Shown here piece after piece: positions 18,043 through 26,666 of a stretch of DNA of 64,000 bases. The stretch is from Arthrobacter sp. C9C5 (GTDB lineage: Bacteria > Actinomycetota > Actinomycetes > Actinomycetales > Micrococcaceae): assembly GCF_013359735.1 (NCBI RefSeq), contig NZ_JABFMX010000009.1:95286-159285 (forward strand). Reading direction: 5' to 3'. The notes under the pieces were generated by a model, which searched no databases, was not told the origin of the DNA, and saw only the letters and a list, made by a program, of their open reading frames with translations. A program made the position numbers and the translations under genes. Positions within the stretch are counted from its first letter, which is position 1, and every line of letters starts with the position of its first letter.

Positions 18043-19134
18043 ATGAACGCGACCCAGGAAGCCCGCTCTCCCAAGGCCGTGCGGATCAGCTCCACACCTG
18101 ACGAACTGGCCGACATCTCACCGCTGCTGGACGCCGCCGCGGCGGGCGTCGGGGACGTTCCGGCCCTGCTGGCACTCGCCAAGGACGTGGGGGAGACCGC
18201 CCCGAAACCCGGCACGGGCAGCACCGCGTTCCTGTGGGAGATCCTCGCCTCGATCACCGCCGTCGACGTCGCCGCCGGACGGATTCTGGAACCCCACCTC
18301 GACGCCGCCGCGATCCTGGCCCAGGCCGGTGCTGCGGATTTCGATGATGCCCCCGTTGATCTCCCCTTCGACGGCACCTGGGGCGTCTTCGCCGCCGAGG
18401 CCCCCGGGCTGAGGCTAGAAGCCCAGGACGCCGACGGCGCCGTCGTGCTGAATGGCTCCAAGCCGTGGTGTTCCATCGCCGCGCAGCTCGACCACGCGGT
18501 GCTGACCGCGCACCTCGACGGCGGCGGCCGCGCCGCCTTCGCCGTCGACCTGCACGCCGCCGGGGTCAGCTTTGCGGACCCGGAATGGACCAGCCTGGGC
18601 CTGCGCGAGGTCCCCAGCGGCACCGTGCACTTCGACGCCGTGCCGGCCATACCGCTCGGCCCGGCCGGCTGGTACTACCAGCGTCCCGGCTTCGCCTGGG
18701 GCGGCATGGGGGTCGCCGCCTGCTGGTTCGGCGGCGCCGTCGCCGTGGCCCGCAACTATGCGGAGTCCCTGAAAAAAGCGGCCGACGGCGGCCGCGAACC
18801 GGACCAGCTCGCCCTCGCCCACCTCGGCGAAATCGACCGCACGCTGACCGGGCTCACCCAGTACCTCGCCCGGACCGCGGCCCGGATCGACGCCGGGGAG
18901 CTCTCCGGCGCCGGCGCATGGAGCGAGGCGCTGCGCGTCCGCGGCAGCGTGGCCGCCGCCGTCGAACGCGTCCAGTCGCTGGTGAGCCAAAACCTCGGGC
19001 CCGCCCCGCTGGCCTTCGACGCACGCTACGGCAAACGCATGGCCGACCTCTCGCTCTACATCCGGCAGCATCACGCCATGCGCGACGACGCCCAGCTCGG
19101 CGCCCTGACCTTCAAAGGGGACCACCCATGGTGA
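18043..19134 (+). CDS. Acyl-CoA dehydrogenase-like flavoprotein of a glycoconjugate cluster
   Basis: 363-aa protein with acyl-CoA dehydrogenase fold: helical N-terminal domain (FLWEILASITAVDVAAGRILEPHLDAAAIL), a beta domain with SKPWCSIAAQLDHAVLTAHLD, and a C-terminal four-helix bundle (GEIDRTLTGLTQYLARTAARIDAGE). It is shorter than catabolic members (about 380-400 aa), and the canonical C-terminal IYEGTNEI-type motif is missing: it ends RQHHAMRDDAQLGALTF. It overlaps the PIG-L/methyltransferase gene by seven bases, so its job must be read with that cluster. Such pathway-bound members may oxidise carrier-bound or sugar-linked acyl groups; the substrate is unknown. Confidence 0.82.
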   Translation: MNATQEARSPKAVRISSTPDELADISPLLDAAAAGVGDVPALLALAKDVGETAPKPGTGSTAFLWEILASITAVDVAAGRILEPHLDAAAILAQAGAADFDDAPVDLPFDGTWGVFAAEAPGLRLEAQDADGAVVLNGSKPWCSIAAQLDHAVLTAHLDGGGRAAFAVDLHAAGVSFADPEWTSLGLREVPSGTVHFDAVPAIPLGPAGWYYQRPGFAWGGMGVAACWFGGAVAVARNYAESLKKAADGGREPDQLALAHLGEIDRTLTGLTQYLARTAARIDAGELSGAGAWSEALRVRGSVAAAVERVQSLVSQNLGPAPLAFDARYGKRMADLSLYIRQHHAMRDDAQLGALTFKGDHPW

Positions 19135-20543
19135 GCTTCACGCACAACGACGCCGGGACGCACGAAGAGGACTGGGCGCGCAGCGGCGTCGCCGCCCTGC
19201 CGGAACTCCCGCTCGGCGCCGGGGAGCTGGCCGGTACGGCGTTCATCGTCCTGGCCGCCCACCCCGACGACGAATCCCTCGGCGCCGGCGGCCTGATGGC
19301 CCGGCTGCACGGGCTCGGCGCAGAGGTGCGCGTGCTGCTGTGCACGGCCGGGGAGGCCTCCCACCCCGACTCGCCCAGCACCACACCGGAACAGCTTGCC
19401 GGCCTGCGGCTGCGGGAGTTCGCCGGCGCGCTCGGGCGGCTCGTCCCGAACGCCGAGTGGCGGTACCTCGGGCTGCCGGACGGGAACCTCGCCGGCCACC
19501 GGGACCAGGTCCTCGCCGCGATCCGCGAGGCCGCGGCTGCCACCGGACGGGCCGCGGACCGCGTCGTCCTCGTGGCGCCCTACCGGAACGACGGCCACAC
19601 CGACCACGACGCACTGGGCTCCGCGGCTGCGGAGGCGGCCGCCGCCTCCGGCCACGGGCTGCTGGAGTACCCGGTCTGGTACTGGCTCTGGGCCGGCCCC
19701 GCGGACCCGGCCTGGGAATCCTGGCTGCGGCTCCCGCTGACCCCGGCCGAGGAGCAGGCGAAGGCGCAGGCCATGGCGGCTCACACCTCGCAGGTCCGGG
19801 CACTCTCGGACCAGCCGGGGGATGAAGTGCTGCTCCCGCAGGCCTTCCTGCAGCATTTTTCCCGGCACTGGGAGACGTTCGCCTGGCAGCGGCCCGCCAC
19901 CGCGGCGGCAGTTCCCCCGGCCGGAACGGCGGCAACCCCCGCAGGGCTGCCGCCCGCGTACGCCGCGGCGGACGCGGAGGGACTCTTCGACAAAGTCCAT
20001 GCCCGGAGCGAGGACCCCTGGGAGTACACCACCAGCTGGTACGAACACCGCAAGCGCGCGCTGACCCTCGCGGCGCTCCCCGGCCGGAGCTACTCCGCCG
20101 GCCTGGAAATCGGCTGCTCGATCGGCACCCTCAGCGTGGAACTCGCTGAACGCTGCGGAAGCTTCCTGGCCGTCGACGCGAGCAGCGCGGCGCTGGCGCA
20201 CGCTGCGCGGCGGCTCGAGCACCTGCCGGCCGCGCAGACCCGCCACCTGACGGTGCCGCAGGACTGGCCGGAGGGCACGTTCGACCTGATCGTGGTGTCG
20301 GAGGTGGGCTACTACCTCTCGCCGGAGGAACTGGCGGCCCTGTTCGAACGGGTCGAGGCCACGCTGCTGCCCGGCGGCACCCTGGCGCTCTGCCACTGGC
20401 GGCACCCGATCGACGGCTGGGAGCTCGACGGCGACACCGTCCACGCAGCAGCGCGCCGGCAGCTTCGCTGGGCCGACGCCGGCCTCTACCGGGAGCGTGA
20501 CTTCGTGCTGGAAATCCTCCGCGCCCCGGAGCCGCTCGCGTGA
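19128..20543 (+). CDS. PIG-L deacetylase fused to NodS-like SAM methyltransferase
   Basis: 471-aa two-domain protein. Residues about 35-240 form a PIG-L/LmbE zinc deacetylase: AAHPDDESLGAGG (His45, Asp47, Asp48) and NDGHTDHDALG (second zinc histidine), the type that removes acetyl groups from GlcNAc-containing glycans or glycolipids. A Pro/Ala linker (about 255-285) leads to a class I methyltransferase with EIGCSIGTLSVELAERC and VVSEVGYYLSPEEL, closest to the NodS group of N-methyltransferases. The start ATG 19128 overlaps the upstream stop; the longer in-frame extension is shadow. The gene overlaps the glycosyltransferase by four bases. Fusion implies sequential deacetylation and N-methylation of one sugar. 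Confidence 0.88.
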   Translation: MVSFTHNDAGTHEEDWARSGVAALPELPLGAGELAGTAFIVLAAHPDDESLGAGGLMARLHGLGAEVRVLLCTAGEASHPDSPSTTPEQLAGLRLREFAGALGRLVPNAEWRYLGLPDGNLAGHRDQVLAAIREAAAATGRAADRVVLVAPYRNDGHTDHDALGSAAAEAAAASGHGLLEYPVWYWLWAGPADPAWESWLRLPLTPAEEQAKAQAMAAHTSQVRALSDQPGDEVLLPQAFLQHFSRHWETFAWQRPATAAAVPPAGTAATPAGLPPAYAAADAEGLFDKVHARSEDPWEYTTSWYEHRKRALTLAALPGRSYSAGLEIGCSIGTLSVELAERCGSFLAVDASSAALAHAARRLEHLPAAQTRHLTVPQDWPEGTFDLIVVSEVGYYLSPEELAALFERVEATLLPGGTLALCHWRHPIDGWELDGDTVHAAARRQLRWADAGLYRERDFVLEILRAPEPLA

Positions 20544-21346
20544 GCAACGTGGCGGCCCCGGCCGGGCCCCCGCAACGACGCCCCGGCATCGACGCCGTCG
20601 CCGTCGTGATGCCGGCCCACAACGAGGACCAGCACCTGGACCGGGCGCTGCGGGCGGTGCAGCGCGCCGCCGACGAGCTGCAGCGGCAGCGGCCCGGCGT
20701 CGCCGTCCGGGTGACGGTGGTCCTGGACAGCTGCACCGACCGCTCCGCCGAAATCACCGCGGGGTACGTCGACGCCGACCCGCGCTTCAGCGCGCTCGAC
20801 GTCCGGCTGCGCAGCGCCGGCGCGAGCCGGGCGGCAGGCGTCCGCGCCGCCGTGCTCAGTCCGCAGCGGCGCGCCCCCGGCCAGCGTTCCGCGCCGCTGC
20901 CCTGGCCGGGACGGACCTGGCTGGCCAACACCGACGCCGATTCGCAGGTCCCGGTGAACTGGCTGGTGCGGCAGCTCGAATTCGCCGAGGCCGGTGCCGA
21001 CGCGGTGCTGGGCTCGGTGGAACCGGACCCGGTCGGGATGGACCCGGAACTGCTGCGCCGCTGGCTGGACCGCCACCCCTTCGAGGAAAACCACCCGCAC
21101 ATCTACGGCGCCAACTTCGGCGTCCGGGCCTCCGCCTACCTCGCCGCGGGCGGCTTCTCCACGCTGGAATCGCACGAGGACCGCACCCTGGTCCAGAGCC
21201 TGCGCAGCCTCGCCTTCACCGTCCTCGCAACTGACAGCATGCGGGTCCTGACCTCCGGCCGGACCCACGCACGCGCACCGCAGGGCTTCGGCGCGTACCT
21301 GCGCTCGCTGGGACGGCAGCGGCCGCCTGCCGCCACCGGCAACTGA
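20540..21346 (+). CDS. Family 2 glycosyltransferase
   Basis: 268-aa cytosolic GT-A glycosyltransferase. Motifs in order: AVVMPAHNEDQHLDRALRAV (nucleotide-sugar binding), VVLDSCTDRS, SRAAGVRAA, WLANTDADSQVPVNWL (DxD metal site), HPHIYGANFGVRASAYLAAGGF and SHEDRTLVQSL (catalytic ED). No transmembrane helix is seen, so it acts on a soluble or peripheral acceptor. The GTG start sits in a GTGA overlap with the deacetylase/methyltransferase gene. With its two upstream neighbours it forms a three-gene unit recurring, to my knowledge, in other bacteria without an assigned product. Confidence 0.88.
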   Translation: MSNVAAPAGPPQRRPGIDAVAVVMPAHNEDQHLDRALRAVQRAADELQRQRPGVAVRVTVVLDSCTDRSAEITAGYVDADPRFSALDVRLRSAGASRAAGVRAAVLSPQRRAPGQRSAPLPWPGRTWLANTDADSQVPVNWLVRQLEFAEAGADAVLGSVEPDPVGMDPELLRRWLDRHPFEENHPHIYGANFGVRASAYLAAGGFSTLESHEDRTLVQSLRSLAFTVLATDSMRVLTSGRTHARAPQGFGAYLRSLGRQRPPAATGN

Positions 21347-21403
21347 GGGCGGCCCCGGCAACCGAAGCCGCTCCGGGGCAGCGTAGCCGCGCGCCGGCCC
21401 CCG

Positions 21404-21420
21404 GTGACCTTTGGCCCTAA
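21404..21420. promoter_or_regulatory. DosR-like box B before the CtpF-like ATPase
   Basis: GTGACCTTTGGCCCTAA, about 50-100 bp before the candidate starts of the P-type ATPase. GACCTTTGGCCC is a near palindrome and is the clearest match in the set to the G-rich/CTTTGG/C-rich DosR/DevR pattern. Confidence 0.45.
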
Positions 21421-21453
21421 CAAGGGGTGCCGCGCCGGAGCATCCTCGGAGGC

Positions 21454-21495
21454 ATGATGCACCTGGGCAGTGCTGGCGTTAGGTGCTGCGCATGA
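21454..21495 (+). other. Possible 13-aa leader ORF before the P-type ATPase
   Basis: ATGATG at 21454 has a perfectly placed GGAGG-type site (CTCGGAGGC) immediately upstream and encodes MMHLGSAGVRCCA before TGA. The ATPase frame itself has no well-spaced ribosome binding site, so translation may reinitiate from this leader. It could be chance. Confidence 0.25.
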
Positions 21496-24166
21496 CGGGC
21501 GGCGGAGGGTGAACCCTGCCGCGGCAGGGCCGCTACCCGGGATCTCCGGACTGAGCTCGGCGGAGGCTGCCCTGCGGCTGGAGCGCGCCGGGCCGAACCG
21601 GTTGCCCGAGGCCCGGGCCGTGCCGGGCTGGCGGCGGCTGCTGGCAGAGCTGACCCACTTTTTTGCCGTCATGCTCTGGGTGGCGGCCGTCCTCGCCTTC
21701 GTCGCCGGAATGCCGCAACTGGGTATCGCCATCGTCGTGGTGATCGTGGTGAACGGGGTATTCGCCTACATCCAGCAGGAGCGCGCCCAGCACGCGGCCG
21801 CCAAGCTGCGGGAGTTGCTGCCCGCCATGGTCTCGGTGCGCCGGGACAACCGCATCGTCAAGGTGCACACCACCGAGCTGGTGCCCGGCGACGCCGTCGT
21901 GCTGGTTGCCGGAGACCGGGTGCCGGCGGATCTCCGCCTGGCGCTGGCTGCGGGCTGCACGGTGGACGAATCGATGCTCACCGGCGAAAGCGAAGCGGTC
22001 ACCAAGGCCTCCGGCGACACCGTGTTCGGTGGAACCTTCCTGGTCATCGGCACGGCCGAAGGCGTGGTCGCCAGCACCGGGGGACAGACGAGGCTCGCCG
22101 AGATCGCGTCGCTGACCGGCAAGGTCGAGGCGCCGCCGAGCCCGCTGGCACTGGAGCTGCAGCGGATTGTCCGGATCGTCGCCGGCGTGGCCCTGGGCAT
22201 CGGCGCCTTGTTCTTCATCCTCTCGCTGCTGGTGGGCATCTCCTGGCGGGACGCGTTCCTCTTCGCGATCGGCGTGGCGGTGGCGCTGGTGCCTGAGGGC
22301 CTGCTCCCCACCGTTACCCTCTCGCTCGCCATCGGTGCCCAGCGGATGGCCGCGCGCAACGCGCTGGTGCGCAACCTGCAGGCGGTCGAGACGCTTGGCT
22401 CCACCACGTTCATCTGCACCGACAAGACAGGAACCCTCACGCAGAACCGGATGAACGCCGTCGAGGTCTGGACACCCTCCGGGCTGCTCGGCATCACCGG
22501 CTCGGGCTACGGGCCGGAAGCCCAGGTCACCGGAGAGGGCGGCGCGGACGCCGGGGCAGAGGCTTTCCGGGCGGGGCAGCGGCTCAGCGCCGCCGCCCGG
22601 GCCGCCTCGGTGGGCCGGGCGGTGCCGCACGACGGGCAGTGGATCGCCGAGGGCGACCCGATGGAAGCCGCCATCGATGCGCTCGCCACCCGGCTGGCCG
22701 GCCCCGGCGGCCGGCCGGAGGAGCCGACGCCCTCGCACCGCTTCGCCTTCGATCCCCGCCGGCTTCGGGAATCCGCCATCGTCGGCACCAAGCTCTTCGT
22801 CAAAGGCGCCCCGGAGTCCGTGATCCCCTTGTGCCGCGGCGACGGCGGCGGCGAGGACGGCGGCGAGGAAGGCGCCGACCGCGCCCTGCAGATGGTGGAC
22901 CAGATGGCCTCGCACGGGCTCAGGGTGCTCGCGGTCGCGCAGCGGAGCCTGCCGGGCCCGGTGCGGGACGGCACGACGGCGGACGAAGTGGAGACCGGGC
23001 TGACGCTGCTGGGGCTGATCGGCCTGCACGATCCGCCCCGCGCCGAGGTGCGCCTCTCGCTGCAGGCGGCCCGCGACGCCGGCATCAAGGTGGGCATGGT
23101 CACCGGCGACCACGCCTTCACGGCCGCCGCCATTGCCCGGGAAACCGGCCTGATCGGCTCCCCGGAGCTGGTGCTGGAGGGCCACACCCTGCCGGAGGAC
23201 GATGAGGTCCTGGCCGCGCTGCTGGACCGCGACGGCGTCGTGGTCAGCCGGGTGACGCCGGAACAAAAGCTCCGGGTGGCCCGGCTGCTGCAACACCGCG
23301 GCCACGTGCTGGCCATGACCGGTGACGGCGTCAACGACGGGCCTGCGCTGCAGCAGGCGGACATCGGCGTCGCGATGGGCCTCAGCGGCACGGACGTGGC
23401 CCGCGAGGCGGCGGACCTGGTGCTGCTCGACGACGACTTCGCGACGATCATCGCGGCCGTGGAACAGGGCCGCGCGACCTACGCGAATATCCGCCGTTTC
23501 CTGACCTACCACCTCACGGACAACGTCGCCGAGCTGACGCCGTTCGTGTTCTGGGCCATGTCCGGCGGCCGGTTCCCGCTGGCGCTGAGCGTGCTGCAGA
23601 TCCTCGCCCTGGACATTGGTACGGACCTGCTGCCGGCGCTGGCCCTCGGCAGCGAAGCGCCCAGCAAAGGGGCGCTGAAACGTGCACCGGAGCGCCGGCA
23701 CCTGATGGACCGTGCCCTGATGTTCCGGGTCTTCGGGCTGCTGGGCCCGGTGGAGGCGCTGATGGAGATGACGGCCTACACGGCCGTGCTCTTCGGCGCC
23801 GGCTGGAGTCCCGGGGCCGAACTGCCGCCGTCAGATGTGCTGATGGCGGCCTCGGGCGCAGCGTTCACCACCGTGGTCCTGGCCCAGCTTGCCAACGCCT
23901 TCGCCTGCCGCAGCGCCACCTCCCCGCCCTGGCGGCTGGGCTGGTTCACCAACCGGCTGCTGCTCTGGGCCGTGCTGGCAGAGCTGGGGCTGCTTTCCGT
24001 GTTCCTGTTCCTCGGCCCGCTCGCCGCCCTGCTGGGCCATGCCCCACCCACGCCCGGGGGGCTGGCCGTGGCCCTCGCCGCCGTCCCGGCGGTCCTGCTC
24101 GCGGACTGGCTCTACAAGCTGGCCCGGCACGGCAGGTCCGGCCGGCCCGCCAAACGCGCCGCCTAA
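21470..24166 (+). CDS. CtpF-like cation-transporting P-type ATPase
   Basis: 898-aa P2-type ATPase. N-terminal cation ATPase domain (GLSSAEAALRLERAGPNRLPEAR), actuator motif DESMLTGESEAV, PEGL in transmembrane helix 4 (ALVPEGLLPTVTLSLA), phosphorylation site ICTDKTGTLTQN, KGAPESVIPLC nucleotide site and hinge MTGDGVNDGPALQQADIGVAMG are all intact, with six C-terminal helices. The layout matches Mycobacterium tuberculosis CtpF, a DosR-regulon calcium/sodium-type pump. The ion is not certain. Start is ambiguous: GTG 21470 is used; GTG 21509 (VNPAAAGPLPG) is equally possible and neither has a well-spaced ribosome binding site. Box B lies upstream; ppsA follows after 82 bases. Confidence 0.92.
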   Translation: MLALGAAHDGRRRVNPAAAGPLPGISGLSSAEAALRLERAGPNRLPEARAVPGWRRLLAELTHFFAVMLWVAAVLAFVAGMPQLGIAIVVVIVVNGVFAYIQQERAQHAAAKLRELLPAMVSVRRDNRIVKVHTTELVPGDAVVLVAGDRVPADLRLALAAGCTVDESMLTGESEAVTKASGDTVFGGTFLVIGTAEGVVASTGGQTRLAEIASLTGKVEAPPSPLALELQRIVRIVAGVALGIGALFFILSLLVGISWRDAFLFAIGVAVALVPEGLLPTVTLSLAIGAQRMAARNALVRNLQAVETLGSTTFICTDKTGTLTQNRMNAVEVWTPSGLLGITGSGYGPEAQVTGEGGADAGAEAFRAGQRLSAAARAASVGRAVPHDGQWIAEGDPMEAAIDALATRLAGPGGRPEEPTPSHRFAFDPRRLRESAIVGTKLFVKGAPESVIPLCRGDGGGEDGGEEGADRALQMVDQMASHGLRVLAVAQRSLPGPVRDGTTADEVETGLTLLGLIGLHDPPRAEVRLSLQAARDAGIKVGMVTGDHAFTAAAIARETGLIGSPELVLEGHTLPEDDEVLAALLDRDGVVVSRVTPEQKLRVARLLQHRGHVLAMTGDGVNDGPALQQADIGVAMGLSGTDVAREAADLVLLDDDFATIIAAVEQGRATYANIRRFLTYHLTDNVAELTPFVFWAMSGGRFPLALSVLQILALDIGTDLLPALALGSEAPSKGALKRAPERRHLMDRALMFRVFGLLGPVEALMEMTAYTAVLFGAGWSPGAELPPSDVLMAASGAAFTTVVLAQLANAFACRSATSPPWRLGWFTNRLLLWAVLAELGLLSVFLFLGPLAALLGHAPPTPGGLAVALAAVPAVLLADWLYKLARHGRSGRPAKRAA

Positions 24167-24182
24167 GAGGTCCAAAGCCTCT
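24166..24182. promoter_or_regulatory. DosR-like box C before ppsA
   Basis: AGAGGTCCAAAGCCTCT is an imperfect palindrome with 5-bp arms; its reverse complement reads AGAGGCTTTGGACCTCT and carries the CTTTGG core of boxes B and E. It touches the ATPase stop codon and lies 66 bp before the ppsA ATG. Confidence 0.4.
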
Positions 24183-24248
24183 GACCCCACACCGCCCCGG
24201 GCCGCAGGATCGGACCATGGATGGACAAACGCCCAAAGGAGCGCCGGC

Positions 24249-26666
24249 ATGCCCGAACACGTGAAGTGGTTTGAAGAAATTGGCATGGGGGACGTCCCGC
24301 AGGTCGGCGGCAAGAATGCTTCCCTGGGCGAACTCATCCAGTCCCTCAAGGCCCGGGGCGTACGGGTTCCCGACGGCTTCGCCACCACCGCCGCGGCCTA
24401 CCGGACCTTCGTCGCTGCGAACGCGATCGAACCGGCGATGCGCTCGCGGATCCTGGCCTACCGCTCCGGGGACGCGACGCTGCGCGAGACCGGGGAAGCC
24501 ATCCGGGAACTGTTCCTGGCCAGCGATTTCCCGCCGGACATCGCCGACTCCATCCGTTCGCACTACCGCGACCTGGGGCAGCGCGCCGGCCTGGAGCGGC
24601 TTTCCGTCGCGGTCCGGAGCAGCGCCACGGCCGAGGACCTGCCCGATGCCAGCTTCGCCGGCCAGCAGGAAACCTTTTTGAACGTCACCGGCGACCGGGA
24701 ACTGATGGACGCCTGCAGGCGCTGCTACGCCTCACTGTTCACGGACCGGGCCATCAGCTACCGGGAGGTCAAGGGCTTCGACCACCTCGACGTCGCGCTC
24801 TCGATCGGGGTCCAGCGGATGGTGCGCTCCGACGTCGGCGCCTCCGGGGTGATGTTCTCAATCGACACGGACTCCGGGTTCCCGCGGGCGGCCGTGATCA
24901 GCGCCGCCTGGGGCCTCGGCGAGACCGTGGTCCAGGGCACGATCAACCCGGACAAGTACCTCGTGTTCAAACCGCTCCTGAGCGAGGCCGCGGGCGGACC
25001 GGCGGAGGGACCGGCGGAGGGAATCAGCCCGATCATCGAAAAGACCCTCGGCTCCAAGGCGCAGAAGATGGTCTACAGCCGCGGCGGCCACGCCCGCACC
25101 CGCACCGTCGACACCTCGGAAGCGGAACGCCGGTCCTTCGTCCTGGCCGACGCCGAGATCCTCACCCTGGCCCGCTGGGCCGTGAGCGTCGAGGAGCACT
25201 ACCGCCGGCCGATGGACATGGAATGGGCCCGGGACGGCGTGACCGGCGAGCTCTTCATGGTCCAGGCCCGGCCGGAGACGGTGCAGTCGCAAAAGACCGG
25301 TTCCCGCTTCACCCTGCACCACCTGCTGGGAACCGGGACGGTGCTGGTGACCGGGGCGGCCATCGGCGACTCGATCGCGCAGGGCACGGCGTGCGTGATC
25401 CGGAGCGCCGCTGATATCGACAAGTTCCGGGACGGCGCCATCCTGGTCACCGAAATGACCGACCCGGACTGGGTGCCCATCATGAAGCGCGCCGCCGGGA
25501 TTGTCACCGACCACGGCGGCCCCACCAGCCACGCGGCGATCGTGAGCCGGGAACTGGGGGTGCCCGCCGTCGTCGGGACCGGCAACGCCACTAGTGTCCT
25601 GGCCGAGGACCAGGCCGTGACCCTGTCCTGCGCCGAAGGCGACCAGGGCCGCGTCTATGCCGGCAGCCTCGCGTTCGAAACCGAGGAGGTGGACCTGGGG
25701 GAGCTGCCGGCGACGCGCACCAAAGTCATGGTCAACATCGCCAGCCCCGCGGCCGCCTTCCAGTGGTGGCGGCTGCCCGCGGACGGCGTCGGGCTGGCCC
25801 GGATGGAGTTCATCATCAGCGCCCTGATCCGGGTCCATCCGATGGCGCTGGTCCACCCGGAACGGGTCACGGACCCGCAGGAAGCGGCGCAGATCCGGGA
25901 ACTGACGCGCGGCTACACCGATCCATGCGACTACTTCGTGGATGCCCTGGCGCTCGGCATCGCGAAGATCGCCGCGCCCTACCATCCGAACCCGGTGATC
26001 GTGCGGCTCAGCGACTTCAAAACCAACGAGTACGCGCACCTGATCGGCGGCGCCTCCTTCGAGGAGGCCGAGGAGAACCCGATGCTCGGCTTCCGCGGCG
26101 CCTCGCGGTACTACGACGAGCGGTACCGGGAAGGCTTCGCGCTCGAATGCCTGGCGCTGAAACGGGTCCGGGAGCGGATCGGCTTCAGCAACATCATCGT
26201 CATGGTCCCGTTCTGCCGGACACCGCAGGAGGCGGACAAGGTGCTGGCGGTGATGGCGGAGAACGGCCTGGTCCGCGGCGAGCACGGCCTGCAGGTCTAC
26301 ATGATGTGCGAGATCCCCTCCAACGTGGTCCTGGCCAGTAAATTCGCCACCCGCTTCGACGGCTTCTCGATCGGCTCGAACGACCTCACCCAGCTGGTCC
26401 TCGGCGTGGACCGGGACTCGGCGCAGCTGGCGGCGCTGTTCGACGAGCGCGATGAGGCCGTCATGGCGATGATCAGCGAGGCGATCCGGAAGGCGCACGC
26501 GGCAGGGATCAAGATCGGTATCTGCGGGCAGGGCCCCAGCAACCACCCGGAGTTCGCGGCGTTCCTGGTTGGCGAGGGCATCGATTCGATCTCGCTGAAC
26601 CCGGACAGCTACCTCAGGACCGTCCCGCGGATCGCGGAAGCCGAGAAGCTGGCGTCCGAGGGCTAG
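24249..26666 (+). CDS. ppsA: Phosphoenolpyruvate synthase
   Basis: 805-aa three-domain enzyme converting pyruvate and ATP to phosphoenolpyruvate, AMP and phosphate. The ATP-grasp domain starts GGKNASLGELIQSL and contains SVAVRSSATAEDLPDASFAGQQETFLNV; the swivelling domain has GGPTSHAAIVSRELGVPAVVG with phospho-His428; the C-terminal PEP-binding barrel ends with GICGQGPSNHPEFAAFLVGEGIDSISLNPD, including the conserved Cys. AAGGAG at 24236-24241 supports this ATG. It reads in the same direction as the CtpF-like ATPase but has its own candidate box. A direct repeat GGACCGGCGGA at 25000-25020 duplicates PAEG within the loop after the ATP-grasp domain. Confidence 0.95.
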   Translation: MPEHVKWFEEIGMGDVPQVGGKNASLGELIQSLKARGVRVPDGFATTAAAYRTFVAANAIEPAMRSRILAYRSGDATLRETGEAIRELFLASDFPPDIADSIRSHYRDLGQRAGLERLSVAVRSSATAEDLPDASFAGQQETFLNVTGDRELMDACRRCYASLFTDRAISYREVKGFDHLDVALSIGVQRMVRSDVGASGVMFSIDTDSGFPRAAVISAAWGLGETVVQGTINPDKYLVFKPLLSEAAGGPAEGPAEGISPIIEKTLGSKAQKMVYSRGGHARTRTVDTSEAERRSFVLADAEILTLARWAVSVEEHYRRPMDMEWARDGVTGELFMVQARPETVQSQKTGSRFTLHHLLGTGTVLVTGAAIGDSIAQGTACVIRSAADIDKFRDGAILVTEMTDPDWVPIMKRAAGIVTDHGGPTSHAAIVSRELGVPAVVGTGNATSVLAEDQAVTLSCAEGDQGRVYAGSLAFETEEVDLGELPATRTKVMVNIASPAAAFQWWRLPADGVGLARMEFIISALIRVHPMALVHPERVTDPQEAAQIRELTRGYTDPCDYFVDALALGIAKIAAPYHPNPVIVRLSDFKTNEYAHLIGGASFEEAEENPMLGFRGASRYYDERYREGFALECLALKRVRERIGFSNIIVMVPFCRTPQEADKVLAVMAENGLVRGEHGLQVYMMCEIPSNVVLASKFATRFDGFSIGSNDLTQLVLGVDRDSAQLAALFDERDEAVMAMISEAIRKAHAAGIKIGICGQGPSNHPEFAAFLVGEGIDSISLNPDSYLRTVPRIAEAEKLASEG

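Noticed and set aside
18465..19127. Longer N-terminus for the deacetylase/methyltransferase gene
   Set aside because: The extension overlaps the acyl-CoA dehydrogenase frame, is Arg/Pro-rich, and the deacetylase fold starts well after ATG 19128.
21533..23701. 720-codon minus-strand open frame
   Set aside because: Antisense to the CtpF-like ATPase, which has all P-type motifs; composition (Arg, His, Gln, Gly) is typical of a reversed high-GC frame.
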